DNA of 64,000 bases, taken from positions 4,982,522 through 5,046,521 of the forward strand of contig NZ_CP077094.1 in assembly GCF_014269025.2 (NCBI RefSeq), in the 5' to 3' direction. The position numbers and the translations under genes were made by a program. Source of the DNA: Pseudomonas promysalinigenes (GTDB lineage Bacteria; Pseudomonadota; Gammaproteobacteria; Pseudomonadales; Pseudomonadaceae). The notes below the pieces were generated by a model. That model did not search any database, was not told where the DNA came from, and was given only the letters and a program-made list of their open reading frames with translations. Below, piece by piece: positions 43,125 through 57,046 of the stretch. Within the stretch, counting starts at the first letter, position 1, and the number at the start of each line of letters is the position of its first letter.

Positions 43125-44924
43125 CTGGTCAACATCGGTCCCTTTAAGCACCGCAACATAGTACGAGAGCAACTGCAGCGGAATGGTATAAAGAATCGGC
43201 GCCAGTTCATCGACGATGTGCGGCACTTTGATCACATGGGTGCCTTCGCCATTACTCATACCGGCGTTCTCATCCGCGAACACCACCAACTCGCCACCAC
43301 GGGCACGCACTTCCTGCAGGTTGGACTTTAACTTTTCCAGCAGCTCGTTGTTCGGCGCCACAGTGACCACTGGCATGTCGTTATCCACAAGCGCCAGCGG
43401 GCCGTGCTTGAGCTCGCCTGCTGGGTAGGCTTCAGCATGGATGTAAGAGATTTCCTTGAGCTTCAGCGCACCTTCCATGGCCACCGGGTATTGCGCGCCA
43501 CGGCCGAGGAACAGGGTGTGGTGCTTGTCGGCGAACAGCTCGGCGGTTTTCTCTACGGTGCTGTCCATGGCCAAGGCTTCGCCCAGGCGCGCAGGCAGGC
43601 GGCGGAGTTCTTCCACCAGCCCAGCTTCTACGCCAGCTTCGAGGGTGCCACGCACTTGGCCCAGGGCCAGGGTCAGCAGCATCAGCGAGACCAGCTGAGT
43701 GGTGAATGCCTTGGTCGATGCCACGCCGATTTCCGGGCCGGCCAGGGTCAGCAGGGTGAGGTCCGACTCGCGAACCAGCGAGCTGATACCCACGTTGCAG
43801 ATCGCCAGGCTACCGAGGAAACCCAGTTCCTTGGCATTGCGCAGGGCGGCCAGGGTGTCGGCGGTTTCGCCGGACTGGGAGATGGAGACGAACAGGGTAT
43901 CAGGCTGCACCACCACCTTGCGGTAGCGGAACTCGCTAGCCACTTCAACTTGGCATGGGATACCGGCCAGGCTTTCGAGCCAGTAACGAGCAACCATGCC
44001 TGCATGGTAGCTGGTACCACAGGCGACGATCTGCACGTTGCGAACCTTGGCGAACAGCTGCTCGGCCTGCGGGCCGAAAGCCTGAACCATCACGTGGTCC
44101 TTGCCCAGGCGGCCTTCGAGCGTGCGCTGCACCACGGCTGGCTGCTCGTGGATTTCTTTGAGCATGAAGTGGCGGTATGCGCCCTTGTCGGCGGCTTCGG
44201 CGCCTTCGTGGTACTGCACGGTCTCACGTTGTACCGGCAAGCCGCTCTGGTCCCAGATCTTCACCTGGTCGCGGCGGATCTCGGCGATATCGCCCTCCTC
44301 CAGATACATGAAGCGGTCGGTGACCTGGCGCAGGGCCAATTGGTCGGACGCGAGGAAGTTTTCCCCATGGCCTAGGCCGATCACCAGCGGGCTGCCACTG
44401 CGTGCGGCCACCAGGCGATCAGGCTGCTTGATGCTGATCAGGGCCAGGCCGTAGGCGCCATGCAGGCGCTTGACCGCAGCTTTGAGGGCCTCGGCGATGT
44501 CCGGGTTGCTCTTGAGCGTGTGGTGGATCAGGTGAACGATGACTTCGGTATCGGTCTGCGAGCTGAACACATAGCCCAGCGCTTTGAGCTCTTCGCGTAG
44601 CTCTTCGTGATTTTCGATGATGCCGTTATGGACAACCGCCACTTCACTGTTGGAGAAATGCGGGTGAGCATTACCCTCGGTCGGTGCGCCATGAGTAGCC
44701 CAGCGGGTGTGGGCGATACCCAGCTGGCCATTGAGCGGCTCGGCAGCTACCGCGGCTTCCAATTCAGCGACTTTGCCGATGCGGCGGCGGCGCTGCAGCT
44801 CGCCCTGCTGGGTATACACGGCCAGGCCGGCACTGTCGTACCCGCGGTACTCAAGACGCTTGAGGCCTTCGATGAGAATGGCTGTGATGTTACGCTCGGC
44901 TACGGCACCAACGATTCCACACAT
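43089..44924 (-). CDS. glmS: Glucosamine-fructose-6-phosphate aminotransferase (isomerising)
   Basis: A 611-residue enzyme making glucosamine 6-phosphate from fructose 6-phosphate and glutamine, the entry to UDP-GlcNAc, peptidoglycan and LPS. The N-terminal glutamine amidotransferase has the catalytic Cys next to the initiator Met ([10 protein letters not shown]) and [10 protein letters not shown]; two SIS domains follow ([35 protein letters not shown]); the C-terminus is [13 protein letters not shown]. The start lies 2 bp from the glmR stop codon, so glmR and glmS are cotranscribed. The 3' end carries the conserved TnsD-binding sequence of attTn7. Confidence 0.97.
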   Translation of the reverse strand: MCGIVGAVAERNITAILIEGLKRLEYRGYDSAGLAVYTQQGELQRRRRIGKVAELEAAVAAEPLNGQLGIAHTRWATHGAPTEGNAHPHFSNSEVAVVHNGIIENHEELREELKALGYVFSSQTDTEVIVHLIHHTLKSNPDIAEALKAAVKRLHGAYGLALISIKQPDRLVAARSGSPLVIGLGHGENFLASDQLALRQVTDRFMYLEEGDIAEIRRDQVKIWDQSGLPVQRETVQYHEGAEAADKGAYRHFMLKEIHEQPAVVQRTLEGRLGKDHVMVQAFGPQAEQLFAKVRNVQIVACGTSYHAGMVARYWLESLAGIPCQVEVASEFRYRKVVVQPDTLFVSISQSGETADTLAALRNAKELGFLGSLAICNVGISSLVRESDLTLLTLAGPEIGVASTKAFTTQLVSLMLLTLALGQVRGTLEAGVEAGLVEELRRLPARLGEALAMDSTVEKTAELFADKHHTLFLGRGAQYPVAMEGALKLKEISYIHAEAYPAGELKHGPLALVDNDMPVVTVAPNNELLEKLKSNLQEVRARGGELVVFADENAGMSNGEGTHVIKVPHIVDELAPILYTIPLQLLSYYVAVLKGTDVDQPRNLAKSVTVE

Positions 44925-44926
44925 AG

Positions 44927-45703
44927 TTATTGCTCCTGGCTGATCGCGGCGCAGATCAGGTTGATGCCGCGAGCTTGAATTTGTTCACGTGCCGCTGCGG
45001 GCAGGCGTTCGTCTGTAATAAGGGTATGCACGCTGCCCCAGGGCAGCTCGAGGTTGGGGATTTTGCGCCCGACCTTATCGGACTCGACCATCACGATCAC
45101 TTCACGGGCAACTTCCGCCATCACTCGGCTCAAGCCGAGCAGCTCGTTGAACGTGGTGGTACCTCGCTGCAGGTCGATGCCATCGGCACCAATGAACAGC
45201 TGGTCGAAATCGTAGGAGCGCAGCACCTGCTCTGCGACCTGGCCTTGAAATGATTCTGAATGCGGGTCCCAGGTGCCGCCGGTCATCAGCAGCACCGGTT
45301 CGTGCTCCAGTTCGCTGATGGCGCGGGCGACGTTCAACGAGTTGGTCATCACCACCAAGCCGGGTTGACGTCCCAGTTCAGGAATCATGGCGGCGGTGGT
45401 GCTACCGCTGTCGATGATGATGCGGGCGTGTTCGCGAATTCGGGCGACCGCTGCGCGGGCGATGGCTTTTTTGTAAGCCGACACCGGTTGGGCGGTTTCC
45501 ACGAGCATCTCCTGGGGTACGGGAACGGCTCCACCGTAACGGCGAAGCAGCAGGCCATTGGCCTCCAAGGCCGCGAGGTCCTTGCGGATGGTCACTTCAG
45601 AAGTTTCGAATCGCCGTGCCAGAGCATCCACACTCACCTCACCCTGTTCGTTGAGCAAGGCAAGGATATTGTGACGACGCTGAGGAGTGTTACGTTTCGA
45701 CAT
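44927..45703 (-). CDS. glmR: DeoR-family transcriptional regulator of glmS
   Basis: A 258-residue DeoR-type regulator. The HTH is [52 protein letters not shown] (residues 9-60), followed by the sugar-phosphate-sensing domain with [29 protein letters not shown] and [18 protein letters not shown]. The position directly before glmS is that of P. aeruginosa glmR, so it probably senses an amino-sugar phosphate and adjusts glmS. A TTTCGATTCGAAA palindrome-like site is directly upstream of the gene. Confidence 0.9.
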   Translation of the reverse strand: MSKRNTPQRRHNILALLNEQGEVSVDALARRFETSEVTIRKDLAALEANGLLLRRYGGAVPVPQEMLVETAQPVSAYKKAIARAAVARIREHARIIIDSGSTTAAMIPELGRQPGLVVMTNSLNVARAISELEHEPVLLMTGGTWDPHSESFQGQVAEQVLRSYDFDQLFIGADGIDLQRGTTTFNELLGLSRVMAEVAREVIVMVESDKVGRKIPNLELPWGSVHTLITDERLPAAAREQIQARGINLICAAISQEQ

Positions 45704-45714
45704 GAGCGCTTAAG

Positions 45715-45727
45715 TTTCGATTCGAAA
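45715..45727. promoter_or_regulatory. Candidate GlmR operator
   Basis: TTTCGATTCGAAA is near-palindromic (one central departure) and lies 12 bp upstream of the glmR start; a further TTTCGA occurs at the glmR start codon itself (45695-45700). DeoR-family proteins commonly bind repeated TTTCG-type sites, so autoregulation is plausible. Confidence 0.45.
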
Positions 45728-45893
45728 GATAATGATCGCAATCAAAACCTAAGATCGTGGCGCCGTCAAGCTGTGGATAAGTTTATTCCGACGAATCGGC
45801 CCCGTAGGTGCAGGTTTTATCCTTGAATGCTGGCCTGCCGATGCAATGTGAGGCTCATCGCGGATAAATCCGCTTCTTCAAGAATCACGACAA

Positions 45894-45924
45894 CAAAAAA
45901 GCCGACTTATTCACATAAGTCGGC
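45894..45924 (-). terminator. Rho-independent terminator of glmU
   Basis: Stem GCCGACTTA / TAAGTCGGC with loop TTCACA, followed on the minus strand by a T-run (A 45894-45900). It lies 26 bp beyond the glmU stop codon and separates glmU from glmR. Confidence 0.93.
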
Positions 45925-45950
45925 TTCTTATCGAACCCGCTGTGTATAAC

Positions 45951-47318
45951 TCAGCCCTTCACGATCTTCTCGGGACGTTTCCAGCCATCGATATTGCGTT
46001 GGCGGGCGCGAGCGACGGCCAACTGGCCTGCTTCGACGTTCTGAGTAACAGTCGAACCGGCGGCGGTCGTCGCACCACTCTTGATATCCACAGGCGCGAC
46101 CAGCGAGTTGTTGGAGCCGATGAATACGTCCTCGCCCATCACGGTCTTGAACTTGTTGGCGCCATCGTAGTTGCAGGTGATAGTGCCTGCGCCGATATTG
46201 GTACGTGCCCCCACCTCGGCGTCGCCCAGGTAGGTCAGGTGCCCAGCTTTGGCGCCCTCACCGAGATGGGCATTTTTCAATTCGACGAAGTTACCCACAT
46301 GGGCTTTGGCATCCAGTACGCTACCCGGGCGCAGGCGGGCGAACGGGCCGGCATCGCTACCCTCGCCCATCACCGCACCGTCCAGATGAGAGTTGGCCTT
46401 GATGATCGCGCCCTTGCGCAGGGTGCTGTCCTTGATCACGCAGTTCGGGCCGATCTGTACGTCGTCTTCGATGACAACCTTGCCCTCAAAAATAACGTTG
46501 ATGTCGATCAGCACATCGCGGCCCACTGTGACCTGGCCACGGACATCGAAGCGTGCGGGGTCGCGCAGGGTCACACCCTGAGCCATCAGCCGGCGGCCCT
46601 CACGCAGTTGATAGTGACGCTCAAGCTCCGACAACTGGCGACGGTCATTGGCGCCCTGCACTTCCATGGGGTCGTGGGGCTGCTCGGTGGCGACCACCAG
46701 CCCATCGGCCACAGCCATAGCGATGACGTCAGTAAGGTAGTACTCGCCCTGGGCGTTGTTGTTCGACAGCCGGCCCATCCAGTCGGCCAGGCGCGCCGCT
46801 GGGAGGGCCAGGATACCGGTATTGCCTTCCTTGATCGCCTTCTGCTCTTCACTGGCATCTTTGTGCTCGACGATAGCGGTAACCTCGCCTTCGTCGTTGC
46901 GCACGATGCGGCCATAGCCTGTGGGGTCCTGCAGAGTGACGGTGAGCAGGCCTAGCTGCTTATCGCTGACCTTGGCCAGCAGACGCTGCAGGGTTTCCAC
47001 TTCTATAAGCGGCACGTCACCGTAGAGCACCAGCACTGTGTCGGCAGTGATCGCCGGCAACGCTTGAGCAACAGCATGGCCAGTACCCAGCTGTTTGTCC
47101 TGCATGACGAAATTCAGGTCATCGGCGGCCAAACGCTCACGCACCTGCTCGGCGCCGTGGCCGATCACCACGTGGATGCCTTGAGGCTGGAGCTGGCGCG
47201 CACTGTGGATAACGTGGCCGAGCATGGAGTTACCGGCAACAGGGTGCAGCACCTTGGGCAGCGCCGAGCGCATGCGGGTGCCTTGGCCGGCGGCAAGAAT
47301 AACGATATCGAGGGACAT
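45951..47318 (-). CDS. glmU: Bifunctional GlmU (glucosamine-1-P acetyltransferase / N-acetylglucosamine-1-P uridyltransferase)
   Basis: A 455-residue enzyme for the last two steps to UDP-GlcNAc. The N-terminal pyrophosphorylase domain starts [26 protein letters not shown] and has [12 protein letters not shown]; the C-terminal left-handed beta-helix acetyltransferase shows hexapeptide repeats ([31 protein letters not shown]) and the active-site region [51 protein letters not shown]. Length is typical. It stands between atpC and glmR with its own terminators on both sides. Confidence 0.97.
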   Translation of the reverse strand: MSLDIVILAAGQGTRMRSALPKVLHPVAGNSMLGHVIHSARQLQPQGIHVVIGHGAEQVRERLAADDLNFVMQDKQLGTGHAVAQALPAITADTVLVLYGDVPLIEVETLQRLLAKVSDKQLGLLTVTLQDPTGYGRIVRNDEGEVTAIVEHKDASEEQKAIKEGNTGILALPAARLADWMGRLSNNNAQGEYYLTDVIAMAVADGLVVATEQPHDPMEVQGANDRRQLSELERHYQLREGRRLMAQGVTLRDPARFDVRGQVTVGRDVLIDINVIFEGKVVIEDDVQIGPNCVIKDSTLRKGAIIKANSHLDGAVMGEGSDAGPFARLRPGSVLDAKAHVGNFVELKNAHLGEGAKAGHLTYLGDAEVGARTNIGAGTITCNYDGANKFKTVMGEDVFIGSNNSLVAPVDIKSGATTAAGSTVTQNVEAGQLAVARARQRNIDGWKRPEKIVKG

Positions 47319-47375
47319 TGACTGGCTACCAATCCTGGGCGGTCAGGGGCGTGACCTGAGAAGAAATTCAGAAAA

Positions 47376-47402
47376 AGAAAAAGGGTAGCCGAGGCTACCC
47401 TT
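47376..47402 (-). terminator. Rho-independent terminator of the atp operon
   Basis: Stem AAGGGTAGC / GCTACCCTT with loop CGAG, followed on the minus strand by TTTTTCTTTTTC. It lies 38 bp beyond the atpC stop codon. Confidence 0.93.
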
Positions 47403-47439
47403 TAACTCAATCGCAACGGAAGTAAGCGGCTTGGCCGGA

Positions 47440-47859
47440 TTACTTGCCTTTGCGCAATTGCTGGACGGTTCGCAGTTGAGCTGCAGCCTCGGCCAGGCGT
47501 GCGGCGGCAGCACCGTAGTCGAAGTCCGAGCTTTTCGCGTTCAGGGCGTTCTCAGCAGCCTTGAGGGCTTCCTGAGCCTGAGCTTCGTCCAGGTCGGCAG
47601 CGCGCTGCACGGTGTCGGCAAGAACCTTGACCATGTTTGGCTGCACTTCGAGGAAGCCACCGGAGATGTAAAACACCTCACGATCGCCACCTTGCTTGGT
47701 CAGCGTGATCGGACCAGGCTTGAGATTGGTGATCAGCGGGGCGTGGCCTGGAGCGATACCAAGATCGCCCAGGTTGCCGTGCGCTACTACCATCTCGACC
47801 AGGCCGGAGAAGATTTCTCCTTCCGCGCTGACGATATCGCAATGGACTGTCATAGCCAT
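47440..47859 (-). CDS. atpC: ATP synthase F1 epsilon subunit
   Basis: A 139-residue subunit of the rotor stalk that couples F1 and Fo and can inhibit ATP hydrolysis. The N-terminal beta sandwich has [41 protein letters not shown]; the C-terminal helical hairpin spans about residues 90-139. Two start ATGs (47859 and 47853) are possible; the first has the better SD. Last gene of the atp operon, 44 bp after atpD. Confidence 0.95.
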   Translation of the reverse strand: MAMTVHCDIVSAEGEIFSGLVEMVVAHGNLGDLGIAPGHAPLITNLKPGPITLTKQGGDREVFYISGGFLEVQPNMVKVLADTVQRAADLDEAQAQEALKAAENALNAKSSDFDYGAAAARLAEAAAQLRTVQQLRKGK

Positions 47860-47903
47860 CTGCTTGCCTCAACCTGATTAGCGCCCCTTGCGGGGCGCCG
47901 GGA

Positions 47904-49307
<1,404 letters not shown>

Positions 49308-50168
49308 TTAAACCGCGGCAGCGCCGCCGACGATTTCCGAGATCTCCTGGGTGATCGCAGCCTGACGCGCCTTGTTGTAGATCAACTGAAGCTCTTTGAT
49401 CAAATCACCGGCGTTGTCTGTGGCGTTCTTCATGGCGATCATCCGGGCCGCTTGTTCAGCAGCGTTGTTCTCGACCACCGCCTGGTACACCTGCGACTCC
49501 ACGTAACGCACCATCAAGCCGTCCAGCAGCTCTTTTGCGTCGGGTTCGTACAGGTAATCCCAGTGATGCTTGAGATCCTGATCCGGGGTTGCCACCAACG
49601 GTACCAATTGCTCGACCGTCGGTTTTTGGGTCATGGTGTTGATGAACTTGTTCGAAACCACCGAGAGGCGATCGATACGGCCGTCCAGGTAGGCGTCCAG
49701 CATCACTTTGACGGAGCCGATCAAGTCGTTGATCGATGGCTCTTCGCCCAGGTGGCTGATCGCGGCTACGACGTTGCCGCCAAAGATGCGGAAGAAAGTC
49801 GCACCCTTGCTGCCGATCACGCACAGGTCGATTTCCACGCCCTGTTCGCGGTTTACGCTCATGTCCTTGACCAGGGCCTTGAACAGGTTGGTGTTCAAGC
49901 CACCGCACAGACCACGGTCACTGCTCACCACGATATAACCGGCGCGCTTCACAGGGCGCTCGATCATGAACGGGTGGCGGTATTCCGGGTTGGCGTTGGC
50001 CAGATGACCGATCACCTGGCGGATACGCTCCGCGTAAGGACGGCTAGCAGCCATGCGCATTTGTGCCTTGCGCATTTTGCTGACCGCCACTTTCTCCATG
50101 GCGCTGGTAATTTTTTGCGTGCTTTTGATGCTCGCAATCTTACTGCGAATCTCTTTTGCGCCTGCCAT
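49308..50168 (-). CDS. atpG: ATP synthase F1 gamma subunit
   Basis: The 286-residue central rotor shaft. N-terminal coiled coil starts [36 protein letters not shown], followed by [17 protein letters not shown]; the C-terminal helix has [50 protein letters not shown], all typical. 27 bp before atpD on the same transcript. Confidence 0.97.
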   Translation of the reverse strand: MAGAKEIRSKIASIKSTQKITSAMEKVAVSKMRKAQMRMAASRPYAERIRQVIGHLANANPEYRHPFMIERPVKRAGYIVVSSDRGLCGGLNTNLFKALVKDMSVNREQGVEIDLCVIGSKGATFFRIFGGNVVAAISHLGEEPSINDLIGSVKVMLDAYLDGRIDRLSVVSNKFINTMTQKPTVEQLVPLVATPDQDLKHHWDYLYEPDAKELLDGLMVRYVESQVYQAVVENNAAEQAARMIAMKNATDNAGDLIKELQLIYNKARQAAITQEISEIVGGAAAV

Positions 50169-50216
50169 GTATCACCTATCAGGTTAGCAAGCGGGGGCCG
50201 GAGCCCCCGCTGCGGC

Positions 50217-51761
50217 TTACCAGGTCTGGGTGGCCTTGAACTTCTCGATACCGGCTTTCAGGCCTGCGTCGATTTCGTCGTTGAAGTCACCCTTCACGTT
50301 GATCTTCGCCATCAGTTCGGCGTGATCACGGTTGAAGTAGGCGATCAGTGCTTGCTCGAAGCTGCCGATCTTGGAGACTTCCACGTCAGTCAGGAAACCA
50401 CGCTCAGCGGCGTACAGCGACAGAGCCATGTCCGCGATGGACATTGGCGCGTACTGCTTCTGCTTCATCAGCTCGGTTACGCGCTGACCATGCTCCAGCT
50501 GCTTGCGGGTCGCTTCGTCCAGATCGGAAGCGAACTGGGCGAATGCAGCCAGTTCACGGTACTGAGCCAGTGCGGTACGAATACCACCGGACAGCTTCTT
50601 GATGATCTTGGTCTGAGCGGCACCACCTACGCGGGATACCGAAACACCGGCGTTCACTGCAGGGCGGATGCCCGAGTTGAACATGGCCGATTCCAGGAAG
50701 ATCTGACCGTCGGTGATGGAAATCACGTTGGTCGGAACGAACGCGGAAACGTCGCCAGCCTGGGTTTCGATGATCGGCAGGGCAGTCAGGGAACCGGTTT
50801 TGCCAGTCACTGCGCCGTTGGTGAACTTCTCGACGTACTCTTCGGAAACGCGCGACGCACGCTCCAGCAGACGGGAGTGGAGATAGAACACGTCACCTGG
50901 GTACGCTTCACGTCCTGGTGGACGGCGCAGCAGCAGGGAGATCTGACGGTACGCAACGGCCTGCTTGGACAGGTCATCGTAAACGATCAGGGCATCTTCA
51001 CCGCGGTCACGGAAGAACTCGCCCATGGTGCAGCCGGCGTATGGCGCCAGGAACTGCAGCGCGGCGGATTCCGAAGCACTGGCAACGACCACGATGGTGT
51101 TGGCCAGGGCGCCGGTTTCTTCCAGCTTGCGAACGATGTTGGCAACGGTGGAACGCTTCTGGCCGACAGCAACATAAACGCAGAAAATACCGGAGTCTTT
51201 CTGGTTGATGATGGCGTCGATGGCCATGGCGGTCTTGCCGATCTGACGGTCACCGATGATCAGCTCACGCTGGCCACGGCCGACAGGGATCATGGCGTCG
51301 ACGGACTTGTAGCCAGTCTGTACAGGCTGGTCTACCGACTTACGCCAGATCACGCCTGGAGCCACTTTCTCGACTGCGTCGGTCTGGGTGTTGCCCAGAG
51401 GACCTTTGCCGTCGATCGGGTTGCCCAGGGCGTCAACGACGCGACCCAGCAGTTCCTTACCAACCGGAACTTCCAGGATACGACCGGTGCACTTGGCGCT
51501 CATGCCTTCGGCCAGGGTGTCATAGCCACCCAGGATCACTGCACCTACGGAGTCTTGCTCCAGGTTCAGGGCCATGCCGAATACGCTGCCAGGGAACTCG
51601 ATCATTTCGCCGTACATGACGTCGGCCAGACCGTGGATGCGCACGATACCGTCGGAAACCGAAACGACGGTACCTTCGTTACGGGCTTGGGAGCTCACAT
51701 CGAGGTTGTCGATGCGGCCCTTGATGATTTCACTAATTTCGGAAGGATTGAGTTGCTGCAT
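50217..51761 (-). CDS. atpA: ATP synthase F1 alpha subunit
   Basis: The 514-residue non-catalytic nucleotide-binding subunit. P-loop [16 protein letters not shown] (about 169-184), [16 protein letters not shown], the arginine-finger stretch [42 protein letters not shown], and an N-terminus [17 protein letters not shown] that fits the family. Size usual. Between atpH and atpG. Confidence 0.97.
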   Translation of the reverse strand: MQQLNPSEISEIIKGRIDNLDVSSQARNEGTVVSVSDGIVRIHGLADVMYGEMIEFPGSVFGMALNLEQDSVGAVILGGYDTLAEGMSAKCTGRILEVPVGKELLGRVVDALGNPIDGKGPLGNTQTDAVEKVAPGVIWRKSVDQPVQTGYKSVDAMIPVGRGQRELIIGDRQIGKTAMAIDAIINQKDSGIFCVYVAVGQKRSTVANIVRKLEETGALANTIVVVASASESAALQFLAPYAGCTMGEFFRDRGEDALIVYDDLSKQAVAYRQISLLLRRPPGREAYPGDVFYLHSRLLERASRVSEEYVEKFTNGAVTGKTGSLTALPIIETQAGDVSAFVPTNVISITDGQIFLESAMFNSGIRPAVNAGVSVSRVGGAAQTKIIKKLSGGIRTALAQYRELAAFAQFASDLDEATRKQLEHGQRVTELMKQKQYAPMSIADMALSLYAAERGFLTDVEVSKIGSFEQALIAYFNRDHAELMAKINVKGDFNDEIDAGLKAGIEKFKATQTW

Positions 51762-51782
51762 TGCTCTGCTGCCCCTTCAAAC

Positions 51783-52319
51783 TCAAGATTTCAATGCTTC
51801 GGCCAGTTTCGCGATTTTGCCGCGAACAGAGCCATCGATTACCAGGTCACCTGCGCGGATGACGACGCCGCCAATAAGGCTGGCATCCTCCGACGCGTGC
51901 AGGCGCACTTCCTGGCCTAACCGTGCACTGAGAACCTTGGCGAGTTTGTCTTGCTGTTCTTGGTCCAACGCGAAGGCACTGGTGACTTCCACGTCCACGG
52001 ATTTCTCTTGCTCGGCCTTGTACAGGTCGAACAGAGCGGCAATCTCCGGCAGAAGCAGGAGACGGTCGTTTTCCGCGGCAACATGAATGAAATTCTGTGC
52101 CTGTGCATTGAACTTGTCACCGCACACGTCAATGAACGTGGCGGCCTTTTCTGCGCTCGTCAGTCGCGGGGCCTTGAGCAGGCGCTGCATGGTCTCGTCT
52201 TGCGAAACCGCAGCAGCCAGGCCGAGCATGGCTGACCAATTGGCCAGTTGCTGATGGGCCTGGGCATGCTCAAAGGCAGCCTTAGCGTAAGGTCGGGCCA
52301 ACGTGGTCAGTTCTGCCAT
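51783..52319 (-). CDS. atpH: ATP synthase F1 delta subunit
   Basis: The 178-residue stator subunit that links F1 to subunit b. Family features: [20 protein letters not shown] at the start, [34 protein letters not shown], and the C-terminal [39 protein letters not shown]. Between atpF (12 bp) and atpA. Confidence 0.96.
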   Translation of the reverse strand: MAELTTLARPYAKAAFEHAQAHQQLANWSAMLGLAAAVSQDETMQRLLKAPRLTSAEKAATFIDVCGDKFNAQAQNFIHVAAENDRLLLLPEIAALFDLYKAEQEKSVDVEVTSAFALDQEQQDKLAKVLSARLGQEVRLHASEDASLIGGVVIRAGDLVIDGSVRGKIAKLAEALKS

Positions 52320-52331
52320 GATCGCCCTCGC

Positions 52332-52802
52332 TTAAATTTCAGCGGCCAGTTTGTTAACCAGCTCCGCATGCGCGTTTTGATCGATTGTGGCGCCAAGGAT
52401 CTTTTCGGCACCGCCAACGGCCAGGGCACCCACTTGGGCACGCAGGGCGTCTTTAGCGCTGTTGAGTTCCTGTTCGATCTCGGCCAGAGCCTGAGCCTTC
52501 ACACGGTCAGCTTCGACGCGGGCCTGTTCACGGGCTTCCTCGACAAGCTGAGCAGCGCGTTTCTTGCTTTGCTCAATGATTTCGGCTGCCTGGGCTTTAG
52601 CTTCACGCAGTTGCTGACCCGCTTTCTCTTGGGCCAGCTCCAGGTCGCGAGCTGCGCGGTTGGCAGCGTCCAAACCGTCGGCAATCTTCTTTTGGCGCTC
52701 TTGCAGGGCAGTGATGACCGGAGGCCATACATACTTCATGCAGAAGAGTACAAAAATCAGAAAAGCAACGGATTGGCCAATCAGGGTTGCATTAATGTTC
52801 AC
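52332..52802 (-). CDS. atpF: ATP synthase Fo b subunit
   Basis: The 156-residue peripheral stalk subunit: one N-terminal membrane helix ([27 protein letters not shown], residues 4-30) and a long charged coiled coil ([47 protein letters not shown]). The start is GTG 52800-52802, giving [10 protein letters not shown]. Between atpE and atpH. Confidence 0.96.
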   Translation of the reverse strand: MNINATLIGQSVAFLIFVLFCMKYVWPPVITALQERQKKIADGLDAANRAARDLELAQEKAGQQLREAKAQAAEIIEQSKKRAAQLVEEAREQARVEADRVKAQALAEIEQELNSAKDALRAQVGALAVGGAEKILGATIDQNAHAELVNKLAAEI

Positions 52803-52858
52803 GCCAACACCTCGCTCGGTCTTAATTCATACAGCCATCAACTCGTAGTGACGAGTGA

Positions 52859-53131
<273 letters not shown>

Positions 53132-53211
53132 TTACGTCGTATTGGTTAGGTTTTTAGTTTGAAGCGGTAAAACAAATCGTTTGGTACAGCATGCCCTTGC
53201 GGACTTTTTAA

Positions 53212-53239
53212 GCCCTCCCCCCAAACAGGCGGGGAAGGC
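53212..53239 (-). other. Intercistronic hairpin between atpB and atpE
   Basis: On the minus strand GCCTTCCCC pairs with GGGGAGGGC (eight Watson-Crick pairs and one T-G) around a ten-base loop, in the 144-bp gap between atpB and atpE, followed by TTAAAAAG. It could be an RNA processing or stability element supporting the high c-subunit output. Confidence 0.55.
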
Positions 53240-53260
53240 TATCAGACACGCCAGGCGGTC

Positions 53261-54554
<1,294 letters not shown>

Positions 54555-54629
54555 CACAACTGCTCCTCGGAAGTCGACCAACAAGTCAGTAACGACTTGG
54601 CATAATTTGTGCCGACAAAATGCGCGCAG

Positions 54630-54658
54630 AGTATAGGGGTGGATTAACCCCTATTCAA
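54630..54658 (-). promoter_or_regulatory. Sigma-70 promoter of the atp operon
   Basis: On the minus strand TTGAAT (54658-54653) is followed after exactly 17 bp by TATACT (54635-54630), about 76 bp before atpI. The spacer is almost a hairpin of its own (AGGGGT / ACCCCT). Confidence 0.75.
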
Positions 54659-54703
54659 CTCTTGGGTAGTGATTTCCGACTGTTCGCTACAATTGCAATT
54701 GTT

Positions 54704-55576
54704 TCAGCGGATGTGTGCGAGCACACCTTGCAACTCGTCAAGCGAGTTATAGCGAATAACCAACTGGCCTTTGCCCTTGTTGCCATGCCGTATCTGCACG
54801 GCAGAGCCCAGGCGCTCTGCAAGCCGTTGTTCAAGGCGTGCGATGTCCGGATCAGGTTTACCCGGCTCTACCGGTTCAGGCTTGCCATTGAGCCATTGAC
54901 GCACCAGTGCCTCAGTTTGGCGCACGGTGAGGCCACGTGCGACAACATGACGCGCCCCCTCTTCCTGACGATCTTCCTCAAGCCCGAGCAAAGCACGGGC
55001 ATGGCCCATCTCCAGATCACCGTGGGCGAGCATGGTCTTGATCGCTTCCGGCAGCGAAATAAGCCGCAGCAGGTTGGCCACGGTCACTCGCGATTTGCCC
55101 ACGGCATCAGCGACCTGTTGCTGGGTCAGTTCGAATTCCTGTTGCAGGCGCTGCAAAGCCAAGGCTTCTTCCAGCGGGTTGAGATCTTCGCGTTGAATGT
55201 TCTCGATGAGGGCCATGGCAATGGCGGCCTCGTCCGGTACTTCGCGCACCATGGCCGGGATAGTGTCCAGGCCTGCCTGCTGTGTGGCACGCCAACGGCG
55301 CTCACCAGCAATGATCTCATAGCGGCTACCGTCGATCGGGCGCACCACGATCGGCTGCATCACCCCGTGGTTGCGGATCGAGTGGGCGAGTTCTTCCAGT
55401 GCCTCGGGGTCCATGTCACGGCGTGGCTGGTACTTGCCACGCTGAATCAGTTCCACAGGCAGGTGTTGCAATTCTTTCTGGTCGATCTTCACAGCCTGCT
55501 CTTCGAGCGCGCTGACGGACGGACCACTGAGCAGTGCATCCAACCCACGTCCGAGACCTCGTTTCTTAACGGCCAT
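54704..55576 (-). CDS. parB: Chromosome-partitioning protein ParB
   Basis: A 290-residue CTP-dependent DNA clamp that loads at parS and segregates the origin region. Domains: N-terminal MAVKKRGLGRGLDALLS, ParB/CTPase domain with LPVELIQRGKYQPRRDMD and IIAGERRWRATQQAG (the GERRxRA motif), HTH with LTQQQVADAVGKSRVTVANLLRLISLP, and a C-terminal dimer domain after LNGKPEPVEPGK. It follows parA by 9 bp. A candidate parS lies at 25772 in this window. Confidence 0.96.
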   Translation of the reverse strand: MAVKKRGLGRGLDALLSGPSVSALEEQAVKIDQKELQHLPVELIQRGKYQPRRDMDPEALEELAHSIRNHGVMQPIVVRPIDGSRYEIIAGERRWRATQQAGLDTIPAMVREVPDEAAIAMALIENIQREDLNPLEEALALQRLQQEFELTQQQVADAVGKSRVTVANLLRLISLPEAIKTMLAHGDLEMGHARALLGLEEDRQEEGARHVVARGLTVRQTEALVRQWLNGKPEPVEPGKPDPDIARLEQRLAERLGSAVQIRHGNKGKGQLVIRYNSLDELQGVLAHIR

Positions 55577-55585
55577 GCGGATTCC

Positions 55586-56377
55586 TTAAGTTGTCTGTGC
55601 AGTGCGTGACTGACGGCGTTGACGGCGTACCAGTTCTCCGGCCAGGGCCAGGTAGGCCAGTGCGCCACGCGATTGCTTGTCGTAGGCCAGCGCCGGCATG
55701 CCAAAACTCGGCGCCTCGGCCAGGCGGATGTTGCGCGGAATGACAGTGTCGTACAACTGCTCGCCAAAGTGTTCCTTGAGCTGCGCCGAAACATCGTTAT
55801 TCAGGCTCAGACGCGGGTCGTACATGGTCCGCAGCAGACCCTCGATCTTCAATTGCGGGTTCAACCGTGCCGCAATGCGCTTGATGTTATCCACAAGGTC
55901 GCTAAGACCTTCCAGCGCGTAATACTCGCACTGCATCGGGATGATCACGCCATCGGATGCCACCAGCGCGTTCAGCGTCAGCATCGACAGCGACGGTGGG
56001 CAGTCGATGAGGATGTAATCGTAGTTGTCACGGATAGGCGCCAGCGCGTTACGCAGACGGCTTTCTTTGACCTGCATTTCCAGCAGCACTACTTCCGCAG
56101 CGGTCAGGTCCCGGTTGGCCGGCAGCAGCTGAAAGCCACCATGCTCGGAGTAGTGCATGGCCTGGGCAAGGTCGCATTCCCCGATCAGCAGGTCATAGAC
56201 CGAATGCTCGAGTTCGTGTTTGTCCACACCGCTGCCCATGGTCGCATTGCCCTGCGGATCGAGGTCGATCAGCAGCACACGACGCTTGGTCGCGGCCAGC
56301 GATGCTGCGAGATTGATACAGGTGGTGGTCTTGCCGACACCACCTTTCTGGTTCGCGATTGCGAATACCTTAGCCAT
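55586..56377 (-). CDS. parA: Chromosome-partitioning ATPase ParA
   Basis: A 263-residue deviant Walker ATPase. NQKGGVGKTTTCINLAASLA carries the deviant Walker A lysines; LIDLDPQGNATMGSGVD and LIDCPPSLSMLTLNALVASDGVIIPMQCEYYALEGLSDLV follow. ATG 56375-56377 (MAKVFAIANQKGG) is the usual start; the frame to 56395 adds six residues. In an operon rsmG-parA-parB, 18 bp after rsmG. Confidence 0.96.
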   Translation of the reverse strand: MAKVFAIANQKGGVGKTTTCINLAASLAATKRRVLLIDLDPQGNATMGSGVDKHELEHSVYDLLIGECDLAQAMHYSEHGGFQLLPANRDLTAAEVVLLEMQVKESRLRNALAPIRDNYDYILIDCPPSLSMLTLNALVASDGVIIPMQCEYYALEGLSDLVDNIKRIAARLNPQLKIEGLLRTMYDPRLSLNNDVSAQLKEHFGEQLYDTVIPRNIRLAEAPSFGMPALAYDKQSRGALAYLALAGELVRRQRRQSRTAQTT

Positions 56378-56395
56378 TGTTGCGTGTGTTCCCAA

Positions 56396-57046
56396 TCAAG
56401 CCTTGCGGCGCAGTATCAGCAGATGGCGCTGGCCCTGGCAACCTGGAACGGTCAGGGCCTGCTCGCTTTCCACTGTGAAGTCTGCGGGCAATGCTACCAG
56501 TTCGTCGGCAGGATGCAGCCCCTTCATTGCAAGCCATTGCGTCCCGGTGTCGCCTAGATGGCGGGTCCAGTTGGTGAAGTTGTCCATACTGCTGAAGGCG
56601 CGCGAGATGATTCCGCTGAATGGAGAGGACGGCGTAAAGGCCTCCACTCGGCTGTGGATAACCGTAAGGTTGTCCAACTTGAGCTCCATTTTGACCTGAG
56701 TCAGGAAGCGGGTCTTTTTGCCGTTGGCGTCCAGTACCGTCACACGCTTTTGCGGATGCAGGATAGCCAAGGGGATGCCAGGCATACCACCGCCACTGCC
56801 CACGTCCAGCCAGCTGTCACGTTCGCTGTGGATAAACGACATCACGCTGAGGCTGTCCAGCAGATGACGGGAAACCATCTCGTCAGGATCGCGCACGGCG
56901 GTAAGGTTGTAGGCTTTGTTCCACTTGATCAACAGGGCCAGGTAACCCAGCAGCTTTTCCTGCTGCTCGGCGCTCAACTCGACACCAAGCTGATGCGCAC
57001 CTGTGGACAACTCTTCGGCATGTTGCGGGGTGACCAAGGAACTCAA
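56396..57046 (-). CDS. rsmG: 16S rRNA (guanine-N7) methyltransferase
   Basis: A 216-residue SAM methyltransferase that modifies G527 of 16S rRNA (loss gives low-level streptomycin resistance). The SAM motif is [38 protein letters not shown] and [14 protein letters not shown] are family features. Start is TTG (57044-57046), overlapping the TGA of mnmG as TTGA, which implies translational coupling; formerly gidB. Confidence 0.95.
   Translation of the reverse strand: MSSLVTPQHAEELSTGAHQLGVELSAEQQEKLLGYLALLIKWNKAYNLTAVRDPDEMVSRHLLDSLSVMSFIHSERDSWLDVGSGGGMPGIPLAILHPQKRVTVLDANGKKTRFLTQVKMELKLDNLTVIHSRVEAFTPSSPFSGIISRAFSSMDNFTNWTRHLGDTGTQWLAMKGLHPADELVALPADFTVESEQALTVPGCQGQRHLLILRRKA

Noticed and set aside
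49452..51920. An 822-codon plus-strand frame
   Set aside because: Antisense to atpG, atpA and atpH; no motif and an implausible His/Asp/Val-rich product.
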